DNA of 6,014 bases from Actinomycetes bacterium. Its GTDB lineage: Bacteria; Actinomycetota; Actinomycetes; Streptosporangiales; Streptosporangiaceae. Location of the stretch: the NCBI GenBank assembly GCA_023425615.1, contig JAFACJ010000146.1:1-6014 (forward strand), read 5' to 3'. Each line of letters begins with the position of its first letter. Position 1 is the first letter of the stretch. Positions 1 through 5,859 of the stretch are shown here, piece after piece. Under the pieces are notes generated by a model that saw nothing but the letters and a program-made list of their open reading frames with translations, did not search any database and was not told where the DNA came from. Position numbers and translations under genes: made by a program.

Positions 1-281
1 CGCTGTTCGTGCAGGAGGCGCTGCGCGCGGCACGGCCGCTGGTGGCGACCGAGGTCGGCGGGATCCCCGCCCTGACCGGGGACGCGGCGCTGCTGGTGCC
101 GCCGGGCGACGCCGGGGAGCTGGCCAAGGCGGTGACGGCGGTGCTGGAGGATCCCGAGCTGGCCCGGCGGCTGGCCGAGGCGGCGCGGCGGCGGGCCGGG
201 ACGCTGCCCGACGAGGAGGAGGCGGTGAACGGCCTGCTGGAGTACTACCGGGGGTTCCTTCCACGGCGGCGGAATGAGTAG
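1..281 (+). CDS. Glycosyltransferase family 4, C-terminal fragment (5' truncated by window edge)
   Basis: This is the 3' end of a gene that begins left of the window. The frame is open from base 3 and ends at TAG 279-281, leaving about 92 residues. The first visible residues, LFVQEALRAARPLVATEVGG, match the nucleotide-sugar binding segment of GT-B fold family 4 glycosyltransferases. The Glu encoded at 15-17 would be the second Glu of the EX7E motif, which contacts the donor. The usual tail follows: a GIP turn, a LLVPPGD loop, then a helix around DPELARRLAEAARRRA. Such retaining enzymes transfer a sugar from a nucleotide-sugar donor to a glycan, lipid or small molecule at the cytoplasmic side of the membrane. 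The acceptor cannot be told from this piece. A GTG at base 9 is internal to the motif and is not a start. The gene has no evident functional link to the acyl-CoA dehydrogenase downstream. Confidence 0.88.
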   Translation, partial: LFVQEALRAARPLVATEVGGIPALTGDAALLVPPGDAGELAKAVTAVLEDPELARRLAEAARRRAGTLPDEEEAVNGLLEYYRGFLPRRRNE

Positions 282-300
282 AGTCACCTCTCCAGAGGGA

Positions 301-324
301 TTGAACCTCGTTCTAGAATAGAAC
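301..324. promoter_or_regulatory. Operator-like dyad and possible -10 upstream of the acyl-CoA dehydrogenase
   Basis: Three related half-sites lie at exact 9-bp steps: TTGAAC (301-306), GTTCTA (310-315) and TAGAAC (319-324). The last two form a perfect 6-bp inverted repeat around GAA, and the first two form a 5/6 inverted repeat around CTC. TAGAAT at 314-319 matches the -10 consensus at five of six positions and sits inside the dyad. A repressor bound here would therefore cover the promoter, about 60 nt before the ATG. The half-sites recall the TnnAACnnGTTnnA operator of the sterol regulator KstR, but the spacing between AAC and GTT is 3 rather than 2, so the match is not exact. No good -35 is visible. 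The regulator is unknown. Confidence 0.45.
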
Positions 325-370
325 TCGGTAACGGTTCCGCGCCCCTGGGCGGGACCGGGTCGGGACTACG

Positions 371-377
371 GGAGAGG
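371..377 (+). promoter_or_regulatory. Ribosome binding site of the acyl-CoA dehydrogenase (decides the start)
   Basis: GGAGAGG lies 7 nt before ATG 385, a normal Shine-Dalgarno distance. The in-frame GTG at 379 would leave only one base after the same motif. This is why ATG 385 is chosen. Confidence 0.75.
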
Positions 378-384
378 TGTGCGC

Positions 385-2565
385 ATGGCCATCGGGCTGA
401 CCGAGGAGCACGAGGACCTGGCCGAATCGGTGCGGGGCTTCGCCGAGCGTTACGTGACCCAGGCGGTGGTACGCACCGCGCTGGACGCCGAGGAGGAGAC
501 CAGGCCCGCGTTCTGGCAACAGCTCGCCGAACAGGGCCTGCTGGGCCTGCACCTGCCGGAGGAGCACGGCGGGCAGGGCTTCGGGCTGCTGGAGCTGGCC
601 GTGGTCACCGAGGAGCTGGGACGCGCCGCCGCGCCCGGACCGTTCCTGCCCACGGTGCTGGCCGGCGCGGTGATCGCCTCCAGCACCAACGACAAGGCGC
701 ACGGGCTGCTGGCCGAGCTCGCCGGCGGGTCCAAGACCGCGGCGCTCAGCCTCGCCGGCGGCTTCACCGCCGTACGCGAGGGCGACGCGCTGGTCATCAG
801 CGGTGCCGCCGAGCCGGTGCTGGGCGCGGCGCTGGCCGACCTGATCGTGCTCAAGGCAGGCGAGCGGTGGGTGGCGGTCGACGCCGCCGACCTGATGGTC
901 ACCGCCCGGCCGAGCCTGGACCGGGTCCGCCGCTCGGGCAGGATCGAGGCGCAGGGGCTCACCGTCCCCGCCGAGCGGGTGCTCGACGGCGTCACCGACG
1001 AGCGGGTCGGCGACCTGGCCGCCGTCCTGCTGGGCGCGGAGAGCATCGGCGCCGCCTCCTGGAGCGTGACCACCGCCGCCGAGTACGCCAAGGTCCGCGA
1101 GCAGTTCGGCAGGCCCATCGGCCAGTTCCAGGGCGTCAAGCACAAGGCGGCCCGGATGCTCATCGGCCTGGAGCAGGCGCGCGCCGCCGTCTGGGACGCC
1201 GCCCGCGCCGTCGGGGACGGCGCGAAGGACGCGCACTTCGCCGCCGCCGTCGCCGCCGTGATCGCTCCGGAGACCTGCGCGCAGATCACCCGCGACGCCA
1301 TCCAGATCCTCGGCGGCATCGGCTTCACCTGGGAGCACGACGCCCACATCTACCTGCGCCGCGCCCTGACCCTCAAGGCGCTGTCGGCCTCGTCCTTCTC
1401 CGCCGCCGCCGAGGTGGCCGAGCTGGCACTGGCCGGCGGCCGCCGCGAGGTCGAACTGGAGCTGGACGAGGACAGCGCACCGGTCCGCGAGCGCGTCCGC
1501 GCCGAGATCGCCGAGCTCAAGGGCATCGAGGACCGCCACGCGCTGCACACCAAGATGGGCGACGAGGGCTGGACGGTCCCGCACTTCCCCAAGCCCTGGG
1601 GCCGCGGCGCAGGGCCGGTCGAGCAGATCCTCATCCAGCAGGAGCTCAAGGCGGCCGGGGTCAGGGCGCCCAACCTCGTCATCGGCGCGTGGCTGGTGCC
1701 GTCCCTGGTCAGCTACGGCACCGAGGAGCAGAAGGAGCGCTTCTTGCGCCCGACCCTGCGCGGCGAGATCATCTGGTGCCAGCTCTTCTCCGAGCCGGGC
1801 GCCGGCTCGGACCTGGCGTCCCTGTCGATGAAGGCCGAGCGGGTCGAGGGCGGCTACAGGCTGACCGGCCAGAAGATCTGGACGTCGGTGGCGCACCGCG
1901 CCGAGTGGGGCTTCTGCATCGCCCGCACCAACCCCGACGCGCCCAAGCACGAGGGCATCACCTACTTCCTGGTGGACATGAAGGCCCCCGGCGTGGACGT
2001 GCGCCCGCTGCGCGAGCTCACCGGCGACGCGCTGTTCAACGAGGTCTTCCTCGCCGACGTCTTCGTCCCCGACGAGTGCGTGGTCGGCGAGGTCGACAAG
2101 GGCTGGCAGGTCGCCCGCAACACCCTGTCCAACGAGCGGGTCTCCCTGTCGACCGGCGGCGGCCTGGGCATGGGCGTGCCCGAGCTGCTTGCCTGGTTCC
2201 AGGGCAAGGAGCTGTCGGCGCAGGCCAAGGCCGAGGTCGGCAAGCTGATCGCCGAGGGCCAGGCGATCGACCTCCTGGGCCTGCGCACCACCCTCAAGCA
2301 GCTCTCGGGCGTCAACCCCGGCGCCGAGGCGTCGGTGCGCAAGCTGCTGGGCGTGCAGTTCAACCAGAACGTCGCCGACTACTGCTGGGCGAGCCAGGGC
2401 GATCTGGCGGCGATCCAGGAGCCGCTGGCCCCGACCGGGATCGTCGCCCAGGCGATGCTCTTCAGCCGTGCCATGACGATCTACGGCGGCACCACCGAGG
2501 TGCAGCTCAACATCATCGGCGAGCGGCTGCTCGGCCTCCCGCGGGACCCCGAACCGGGCAAGTGA
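385..2565 (+). CDS. Fused two-domain acyl-CoA dehydrogenase (FadE-type)
   Basis: The 726-residue product is about twice the usual 380-400 residues and consists of two acyl-CoA dehydrogenase (ACAD) halves. The N half (about 1-350) has the helical entry LTEEHEDLAESVRGFA, the HLPEEHGGQGFG loop (56-67), the FAD-contact stretch REQFGRPIGQFQ (238-249) and QILGGIGFTWEH (307-318). It lacks the usual beta-domain motif. After a charged linker (about 352-372), the C half carries FSEPGAGSDLAS (468-479), TGQKIWTS (494-501) and the end motif IYGGTTEVQ (699-707). It should catalyse FAD-dependent alpha,beta-dehydrogenation of an acyl-CoA, passing electrons to electron-transfer flavoprotein. Mycobacterial fused relatives of about 710-730 residues include FadE6, FadE22 and FadE34, the last tied to sterol side-chain breakdown. 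The canonical YEGT Glu is Gly701; Glu584 in SNERVSL aligns with the alternative base of isovaleryl-CoA dehydrogenase. The family is certain, the substrate unknown. It is flanked by its own promoter and terminator. Confidence 0.95.
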   Translation: MAIGLTEEHEDLAESVRGFAERYVTQAVVRTALDAEEETRPAFWQQLAEQGLLGLHLPEEHGGQGFGLLELAVVTEELGRAAAPGPFLPTVLAGAVIASSTNDKAHGLLAELAGGSKTAALSLAGGFTAVREGDALVISGAAEPVLGAALADLIVLKAGERWVAVDAADLMVTARPSLDRVRRSGRIEAQGLTVPAERVLDGVTDERVGDLAAVLLGAESIGAASWSVTTAAEYAKVREQFGRPIGQFQGVKHKAARMLIGLEQARAAVWDAARAVGDGAKDAHFAAAVAAVIAPETCAQITRDAIQILGGIGFTWEHDAHIYLRRALTLKALSASSFSAAAEVAELALAGGRREVELELDEDSAPVRERVRAEIAELKGIEDRHALHTKMGDEGWTVPHFPKPWGRGAGPVEQILIQQELKAAGVRAPNLVIGAWLVPSLVSYGTEEQKERFLRPTLRGEIIWCQLFSEPGAGSDLASLSMKAERVEGGYRLTGQKIWTSVAHRAEWGFCIARTNPDAPKHEGITYFLVDMKAPGVDVRPLRELTGDALFNEVFLADVFVPDECVVGEVDKGWQVARNTLSNERVSLSTGGGLGMGVPELLAWFQGKELSAQAKAEVGKLIAEGQAIDLLGLRTTLKQLSGVNPGAEASVRKLLGVQFNQNVADYCWASQGDLAAIQEPLAPTGIVAQAMLFSRAMTIYGGTTEVQLNIIGERLLGLPRDPEPGK

Positions 2566-2566
2566 C

Positions 2567-2614
2567 GGCGGGGCGGTCCGGTTCCGACCGGTAGGACGAT
2601 CCGGGCCGCCCGCC
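2567..2614 (+). terminator. Strong stem-loop terminator after the acyl-CoA dehydrogenase
   Basis: The structure starts one base after the stop codon. GGCGGGGCGG (2567-2576) pairs with CCGCCCGCC (2606-2614) over nine G-C pairs with a single bulged G at 2573. An inner hairpin CCGGT-TCCG-ACCGG (2578-2591) is nested in the loop. No T-tract follows, which is common for actinobacterial hairpin terminators. It separates the dehydrogenase transcript from the operon downstream. Confidence 0.7.
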
Positions 2615-2640
2615 TCACCGGTTCCTCAGATAAGTGGACA

Positions 2641-2690
2641 AACCGTTCGGTAGGGGTGAGGGGCCGCCCCCATGCCCCTACCGCTCGGTA
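2641..2690. promoter_or_regulatory. Nested inverted repeat with two ACCGnnCGGT palindromes (operator-like)
   Basis: Arms 2641-2656 and 2675-2690 are inverted copies matching at 13 of 16 positions. Each arm begins or ends with its own palindrome: ACCG-TT-CGGT (2642-2651) and the perfect TACCG-CT-CGGTA (2679-2690). Their centres lie 38 bp apart. The inner parts, CGGTAGGGG (2648-2656) and CCCCTACCG (2675-2683), plus GGGG/CCCC (2660-2663 with 2668-2671) around the loop CCGC, could also fold as one long RNA hairpin. Short palindromes of this kind are typical TetR-family operators, and the segment sits directly upstream of the lipoprotein-ATPase-VWA operon. It could therefore be a double operator, a second terminator, or both. 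No regulator gene is in the window. Confidence 0.6.
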
Positions 2691-2694
2691 CACT
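2689..2694 (+). promoter_or_regulatory. Possible -10 element of the lipoprotein operon
   Basis: TACACT fits the actinobacterial TAnnnT -10 pattern and lies 44 nt before the GTG start, giving a short leader of about 38 nt. Its first two bases are also the end of the downstream TACCG-CT-CGGTA palindrome, so a bound regulator would block it. No convincing -35 is present at the usual distance, so the call is tentative. Confidence 0.35.
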
Positions 2695-2729
2695 TCACGC
2701 CCGGACCCGACGAGCCCCCCAGCCCACCC

Positions 2730-2734
2730 GGAGG
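2730..2734 (+). promoter_or_regulatory. Ribosome binding site of the lipoprotein gene (decides the start)
   Basis: GGAGG lies 4 nt before GTG 2739. This GTG is the only start that places the signal peptide at the very N terminus. The frame is open further upstream to 2634, but that would add 35 residues across the operator region, before the signal sequence. Confidence 0.7.
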
Positions 2735-2738
2735 CCAC

Positions 2739-3257
2739 GTGAAACCCCTCGCTCTCGCCCTCGCCGGACTGCTGGCCCTCTCCGCCTGCGGCGGGGGGAG
2801 CGAGACGCCCTCGACGGAGACGTCCTCGTCCCCCGAGGCGTCAGCGCCGGCCGCTCAGGAATCCGGTGCGCCCGGCATGTCGCCCAAGAACGGCGGCACC
2901 CCGCTGGCCGAGCCCACCGAGAGCGGAAAGCCCGCGCCGACCCCCAAGCCCAACCAGGTCAAGGCACTGGTGGGCACCTGGCAGGGCTCCACCCCGGTGA
3001 AGGAGTACTTCGTCTTCAGCGCCGCGGGGGCGGGCAAGCTGGTCGCCCAGAACAAGGAGCTGTGGACCGGCACCGTGATCCCCGCGGGCAAGAACGTCTT
3101 CCGGCTCTCCTGGCAGGGCACCGACCCGGGCGCCGCCTACTGGCAGATCCAGCTCAACGCCAAGGGCGACGAACTCACGTTCGCCGCCAACGGCCAGGTC
3201 TACAAGAAGGTCAAGAAGCCCGTGACTTCAGAACCCTCGCAGAAACCCACGACATGA
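2739..3257 (+). CDS. Small secreted lipoprotein, lipocalin-like C-terminal domain possible
   Basis: The 172-residue product starts with GTG. Residues 1-17 form a short lipoprotein signal: Lys2, a hydrophobic Leu/Ala core, then the lipobox L14-S15-A16-C17. Cys17 should be lipidated and anchor the protein to the outer face of the membrane. Residues 18 to about 75 are a flexible linker rich in Ser, Thr, Glu, Pro and Gly. The last 95 or so residues form a compact domain starting VGTWQGSTP, with alternating hydrophobic and polar strands (EYFVFSAAG, VFRLSWQG, YWQIQLN) and ending in a Lys-rich tail. The G-x-W start and strand pattern resemble small lipocalin-like beta barrels, but this is only a resemblance. 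I do not recognise a named family. It is the first gene of the operon; its stop overlaps the ATPase start as ATGA. A role as envelope sensor or client-binding partner of the ATPase/VWA pair is inference from position. Confidence 0.88.
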   Translation: MKPLALALAGLLALSACGGGSETPSTETSSSPEASAPAAQESGAPGMSPKNGGTPLAEPTESGKPAPTPKPNQVKALVGTWQGSTPVKEYFVFSAAGAGKLVAQNKELWTGTVIPAGKNVFRLSWQGTDPGAAYWQIQLNAKGDELTFAANGQVYKKVKKPVTSEPSQKPTT

Positions 3258-4108
3258 CGCTCTTCACCTCCCCGGACCACGCCGCCGAGGCCCTGGCCGC
3301 GACCGGCTACCTCGCCGACCCGGCCACCGCCACCACCGTCTTCCTCGCCGACGCGCTCGGCAAGCCGCTGCTGCTGGAAGGCCCGGCCGGCGTCGGCAAG
3401 ACCGAACTGGCCAAGGCGGTCTCCGCCGCGACCGGCGCCGAACTCATCCGCCTTCAGTGCTACGAGGGCCTGGACGAGGCGCGGGCGCTGTACGAGTGGA
3501 ACTACAAGAAGCAGCTGCTGCGCATCCAGGCGGCGGGCGACGAGTCCTGGGACACCACCCACGACGACATCTTCACCGACGAGTTCCTGCTGGAACGCCC
3601 GCTGCTGGCGGCGATCCGCAGGGAGAACCCCACGGTCCTGCTCATCGACGAGACGGACAAGGCCGACGTCGAGGTGGAGGGCCTGCTGCTGGAGGTCCTC
3701 TCGGACTTCCAGGTGACGATCCCGGAACTGGGCACGCTCACCGCACGGCACCGCCCGTTCGTCGTCCTGACGTCCAACGCGGCGCGGGAGCTGTCGGAGG
3801 CGCTCAAACGCCGCTGCCTCTACCTGCACCTGGACTACCCGTCGGCGGAGCGGGAACGTGACATCGTCCTGTCCCGGGTCCCCGGCCTGGAGGCCGGCCT
3901 CGCCGAGCAGCTCGTCAAGGTGATCGTGACGCTGCGCGCGCTGGAGATCAAGAAACCGCCGTCGATCGCCGAGACGATCGACTGGGCCCGCACCCTGCTG
4001 GCCCTGGGCCTTGACTCCCTGGAGGAGGGCACGGTCCGCGGCACCCTCGGCGTGGTGCTCAAGCACGTCTCCGACCAGGAGCGGGCGATCAAGGAGCTCG
4101 ATCTCTGA
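3254..4108 (+). CDS. MoxR-family AAA+ ATPase, CoxD-like
   Basis: The product has 284 residues. Walker A is GPAGVGKT (43-50, Lys49/Thr50) and Walker B is VLLIDETD with Asp132-Glu133. Sensor 1 is in LTSN (Asn175), and Arg186/Arg187 in LKRRC are arginine-finger candidates. Between the Walker motifs lies ALYEWNYKKQLLRIQ (78-92), a stretch typical of the CoxD branch of MoxR ATPases. The lid has KPPSIAETIDWA (234-245) instead of the usual MoxR sensor-2 Arg segment. These ATPases form cytoplasmic rings and work with VWA proteins to remodel or mature other complexes; CoxD acts on the Mo/Cu site of CO dehydrogenase. The start overlaps the lipoprotein stop (ATGA, 3254-3257) and has no clear Shine-Dalgarno of its own, so translation is probably coupled. 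The VWA partner follows with a one-base overlap. No CO dehydrogenase subunits are visible, so the client is unknown. Confidence 0.93.
   Translation: MTLFTSPDHAAEALAATGYLADPATATTVFLADALGKPLLLEGPAGVGKTELAKAVSAATGAELIRLQCYEGLDEARALYEWNYKKQLLRIQAAGDESWDTTHDDIFTDEFLLERPLLAAIRRENPTVLLIDETDKADVEVEGLLLEVLSDFQVTIPELGTLTARHRPFVVLTSNAARELSEALKRRCLYLHLDYPSAERERDIVLSRVPGLEAGLAEQLVKVIVTLRALEIKKPPSIAETIDWARTLLALGLDSLEEGTVRGTLGVVLKHVSDQERAIKELDL
4091..4096 (+). promoter_or_regulatory. Ribosome binding site of the VWA gene inside the ATPase gene
   Basis: AAGGAG sits in the last codons of the ATPase gene, 11 nt before ATG 4108. With the TGATG junction it supports coupled translation from this start. The spacing is slightly long. 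Confidence 0.5.
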
Positions 4109-5478
4109 TGGGCCTGGTCGACCGGCACACCGGCTTCGTGCAGGCGCTGCGCCAGGCCGGGCTGCCGGTGTCGCCGGCCGAGGGACTGGACGGGGCGCGG
4201 GCGCTGCGGCACATCGACCTGCTGGACCGGGAGGCGCTGCGTGCCGTGTACGCCGCGACGCTGGTGAAGCGGCCGACGCACCGGCAGCAGTTCGACGTGC
4301 TCTTCGACCTGTGGTTCCCCGCGGCGCTGGGCGCCGGCGAGGGCAACACCGACCGCGACCCGGACGAGGATCGCCCCGCGGTGCCGCCCGCGCTGGACCC
4401 CGAGGTCCAGGATCTGCGGCGGGAGCTGTTCGACCTCCTGCTCACCGGCGACGAGGTGGGGATGCGGCAGTTCGCGCGGATGGCGGTCGGCCGGTTCGGG
4501 CGCACCCGCGGCGGCCAGTCATGGCTGTCGTCGCCGGTACTGCGGGCGATGTCCGCCGACACCCTGATGGCGGGGCTGCTCCAGGCCGTCCTCAGCACCC
4601 GCGGCGGTCTGGAGGAGAAGACGGCGCGGCAGACGTTCCGCGCCCGGATCACCGGGTTCGAGCAGGCGGTCGCCACCGAGGTCCGGCGCCGGATCGCCGA
4701 GGAGAGCGGGGTGGAGCGCACCTCGCGGCTCGCCTCCCGGCCTCCGCTGGAACGGCTGGACTTCAACCGCGCCAGCCGCGCCGAACTGGCCGCGCTGCGC
4801 CGTGAGGTCCATCCGCTGGCCCGCCGTCTGGCGGCCCGCCTGATGCAGCGCAACCGCCGCGGCGACCGGGGCCGGCTCGACTTCCGCCGCACGGTGCGCG
4901 CCTCCCTGTCGACCGGCGGGGTCCCGCTGAACACCTCCTTCAAGCCCAAGCGGCCGCACAAGCCGGAACTCGTCATCCTCTGCGACGCCAGCGACTCCTG
5001 CCAGGCGTTCGCGCACTTCACCCTGCTGCTCACGTTCGCGCTGCGCGAGCAGTTCACCAAGGTCCGCGCCTTCGCCTTCATCGACTCCGCCGACGAGATC
5101 ACCAAGTTCTTCCACCCCGGCGCCGACGTCGCCGACGCCATGACCCGCATGGCACGCGAAGCCGACCTCGTCTGGCTGACCGGCCGCAGCAACTACGGCC
5201 ACGCCTTCAAGACCTTCACCGACAAGTACCCCGACGCCATCACGTCGAAGACGGCGCTGCTGATCCTCGGCGACGCCCGCTCCAACTACGGCTACCTCTC
5301 CCTCCCCCTCGTCGACCGCATGGCCAAGACCGCCCGCCACTCCTTCTGGCTCAACCCCGAGCCCCTGCGCGACTGGGACACCGGCGACTCCGCGGCCTCC
5401 GCCTACGCCCAGCTCATCGAGATGCACGAATGCCGCAACCTCACCCAACTCGCCGACTTCGTAGAACGCCTGGCCTGA
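4108..5478 (+). CDS. VWA domain protein, CoxE-like partner of the MoxR ATPase
   Basis: The product has 456 residues. The N-terminal two thirds are mostly helical and charged, with RQQFDVLFDLWFP (59-71) typical of CoxE-like proteins. The family segment RGDRGRLDFRRTVRASL (251-267) follows and leads into a VWA domain (about 286-456). The MIDAS metal site is visible: DASDS (Asp293, Ser295, Ser297) fits DxSxS. Ser361 in GRSNYG is the likely stand-in for the usual Thr, and Asp389 in LGDARSNYG is the third ligand. A working Mg2+-binding adhesion-type site is therefore likely. No signal peptide or membrane helix is seen, so it should be cytoplasmic. In known MoxR-VWA systems such a protein links the ATPase ring to its substrate. 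It overlaps the ATPase by one base (TGATG, 4106-4110) and is the last gene of the operon. No obvious terminator hairpin follows; the repeat region begins within about 15 nt. Confidence 0.92.
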   Translation: MGLVDRHTGFVQALRQAGLPVSPAEGLDGARALRHIDLLDREALRAVYAATLVKRPTHRQQFDVLFDLWFPAALGAGEGNTDRDPDEDRPAVPPALDPEVQDLRRELFDLLLTGDEVGMRQFARMAVGRFGRTRGGQSWLSSPVLRAMSADTLMAGLLQAVLSTRGGLEEKTARQTFRARITGFEQAVATEVRRRIAEESGVERTSRLASRPPLERLDFNRASRAELAALRREVHPLARRLAARLMQRNRRGDRGRLDFRRTVRASLSTGGVPLNTSFKPKRPHKPELVILCDASDSCQAFAHFTLLLTFALREQFTKVRAFAFIDSADEITKFFHPGADVADAMTRMAREADLVWLTGRSNYGHAFKTFTDKYPDAITSKTALLILGDARSNYGYLSLPLVDRMAKTARHSFWLNPEPLRDWDTGDSAASAYAQLIEMHECRNLTQLADFVERLA

Positions 5479-5490
5479 CCACCCCACCCC

Positions 5491-5640
5491 CGAACCACCC
5501 GCCCCGAGTACCGCCGCCCCCGGCCGTCCGGCTTGAGTGCCGTCGATTCTCGGCCGTCCGGCCTGGGTGTTGCCGATTCCCGGCTGCCTGGCCCGGATGT
5601 TGCCGATCCGCGGCCGTCCGGCCTGGGCACCGCCCGTCCC
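5491..5640. repeat. Degenerate tandem repeat, exact 30-nt period, five units
   Basis: Units lie at 5491-5520 (weak), 5521-5550, 5551-5580, 5581-5610 and 5611-5640 without any length change. The better units start CGGCCGTCCGGCYTGRG and often end in a GCCGAT-like tract. The core GTCCGGCYTGRG recurs at 5526, 5556 and 5616, with a diverged copy at 5586. The period equals ten codons, so every frame on both strands shows a ten-residue pattern, but no frame has a plausible start and a normal composition. It starts just after the VWA stop. The function is unknown; transcript ending or DNA structure at the convergent gene junction are possibilities. Confidence 0.75.
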
Positions 5641-5696
5641 CCCGCGCTCTCCGGGTCGTCGCGCCGTTCGGGGGTGTGCTGCTAGCGCGTCGTGTC

Positions 5697-5754
5697 GCTC
5701 GGTCTGTGTCGTCCGGTCTGAGACACCCGGTCTGAGCGTTGTCCGGCTTGTCGC
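5697..5754. repeat. Short tandem repeat, about 14-nt period (first cluster)
   Basis: Four units follow each other: GCTCGGTCTGTGTC (5697-5710), GTCCGGTCTGAGAC (5711-5724), ACCCGGTCTGAGCGTT (5725-5740, two bases longer) and GTCCGGCTTGTCGC (5741-5754). The shared core CGGYYTG ties them to the 30-nt repeat to the left. Confidence 0.65.
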
Positions 5755-5859
5755 GCCGTTTGCCTGCTGTGTCGTCTGGCCTGGGTGTCGGCTGGCCGCG
5801 GACGCTTGGTTCGGATGCCGTCCGTGGGTTGTGCCGTCGGTGCGTCGGTGCGTTGTGTT

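Noticed and set aside
287..298. CCTCT-CC-AGAGG hairpin as terminator of the glycosyltransferase gene
   Set aside because: The stem is four or five pairs with a very tight loop and no T-tract, too weak to call.
340..351. CGCCC-CT-GGGCG hairpin in the dehydrogenase leader
   Set aside because: It is a short chance palindrome in GC-rich sequence with a two-base loop, and there is no sign of an attenuator or riboswitch.
379..384. GTG 379 as start of the acyl-CoA dehydrogenase
   Set aside because: It is one base from the GGAGAGG motif, which is too close. ATG 385 has correct spacing.
313..1950. Long minus-strand open frame opposite the acyl-CoA dehydrogenase
   Set aside because: It is an antisense artefact of GC-rich third codon positions. 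The product is low-complexity and Gly/Ala/Arg-rich, and the plus strand holds a full conserved enzyme.
867..2594. Plus-strand frame inside the acyl-CoA dehydrogenase with an Arg/Gly/Pro-rich product
   Set aside because: It is a frame-shifted shadow of the dehydrogenase gene with no recognisable domain and no ribosome site.
2634..2738. Longer N terminus for the lipoprotein gene
   Set aside because: It would place 35 Pro/Gly-rich residues before the signal peptide and translate through the operator-like dyad. GTG 2739 has GGAGG in front.
5491..5640. CRISPR array
   Set aside because: Units adjoin directly with no unique spacers, repeats are poorly conserved, and no cas gene is present.
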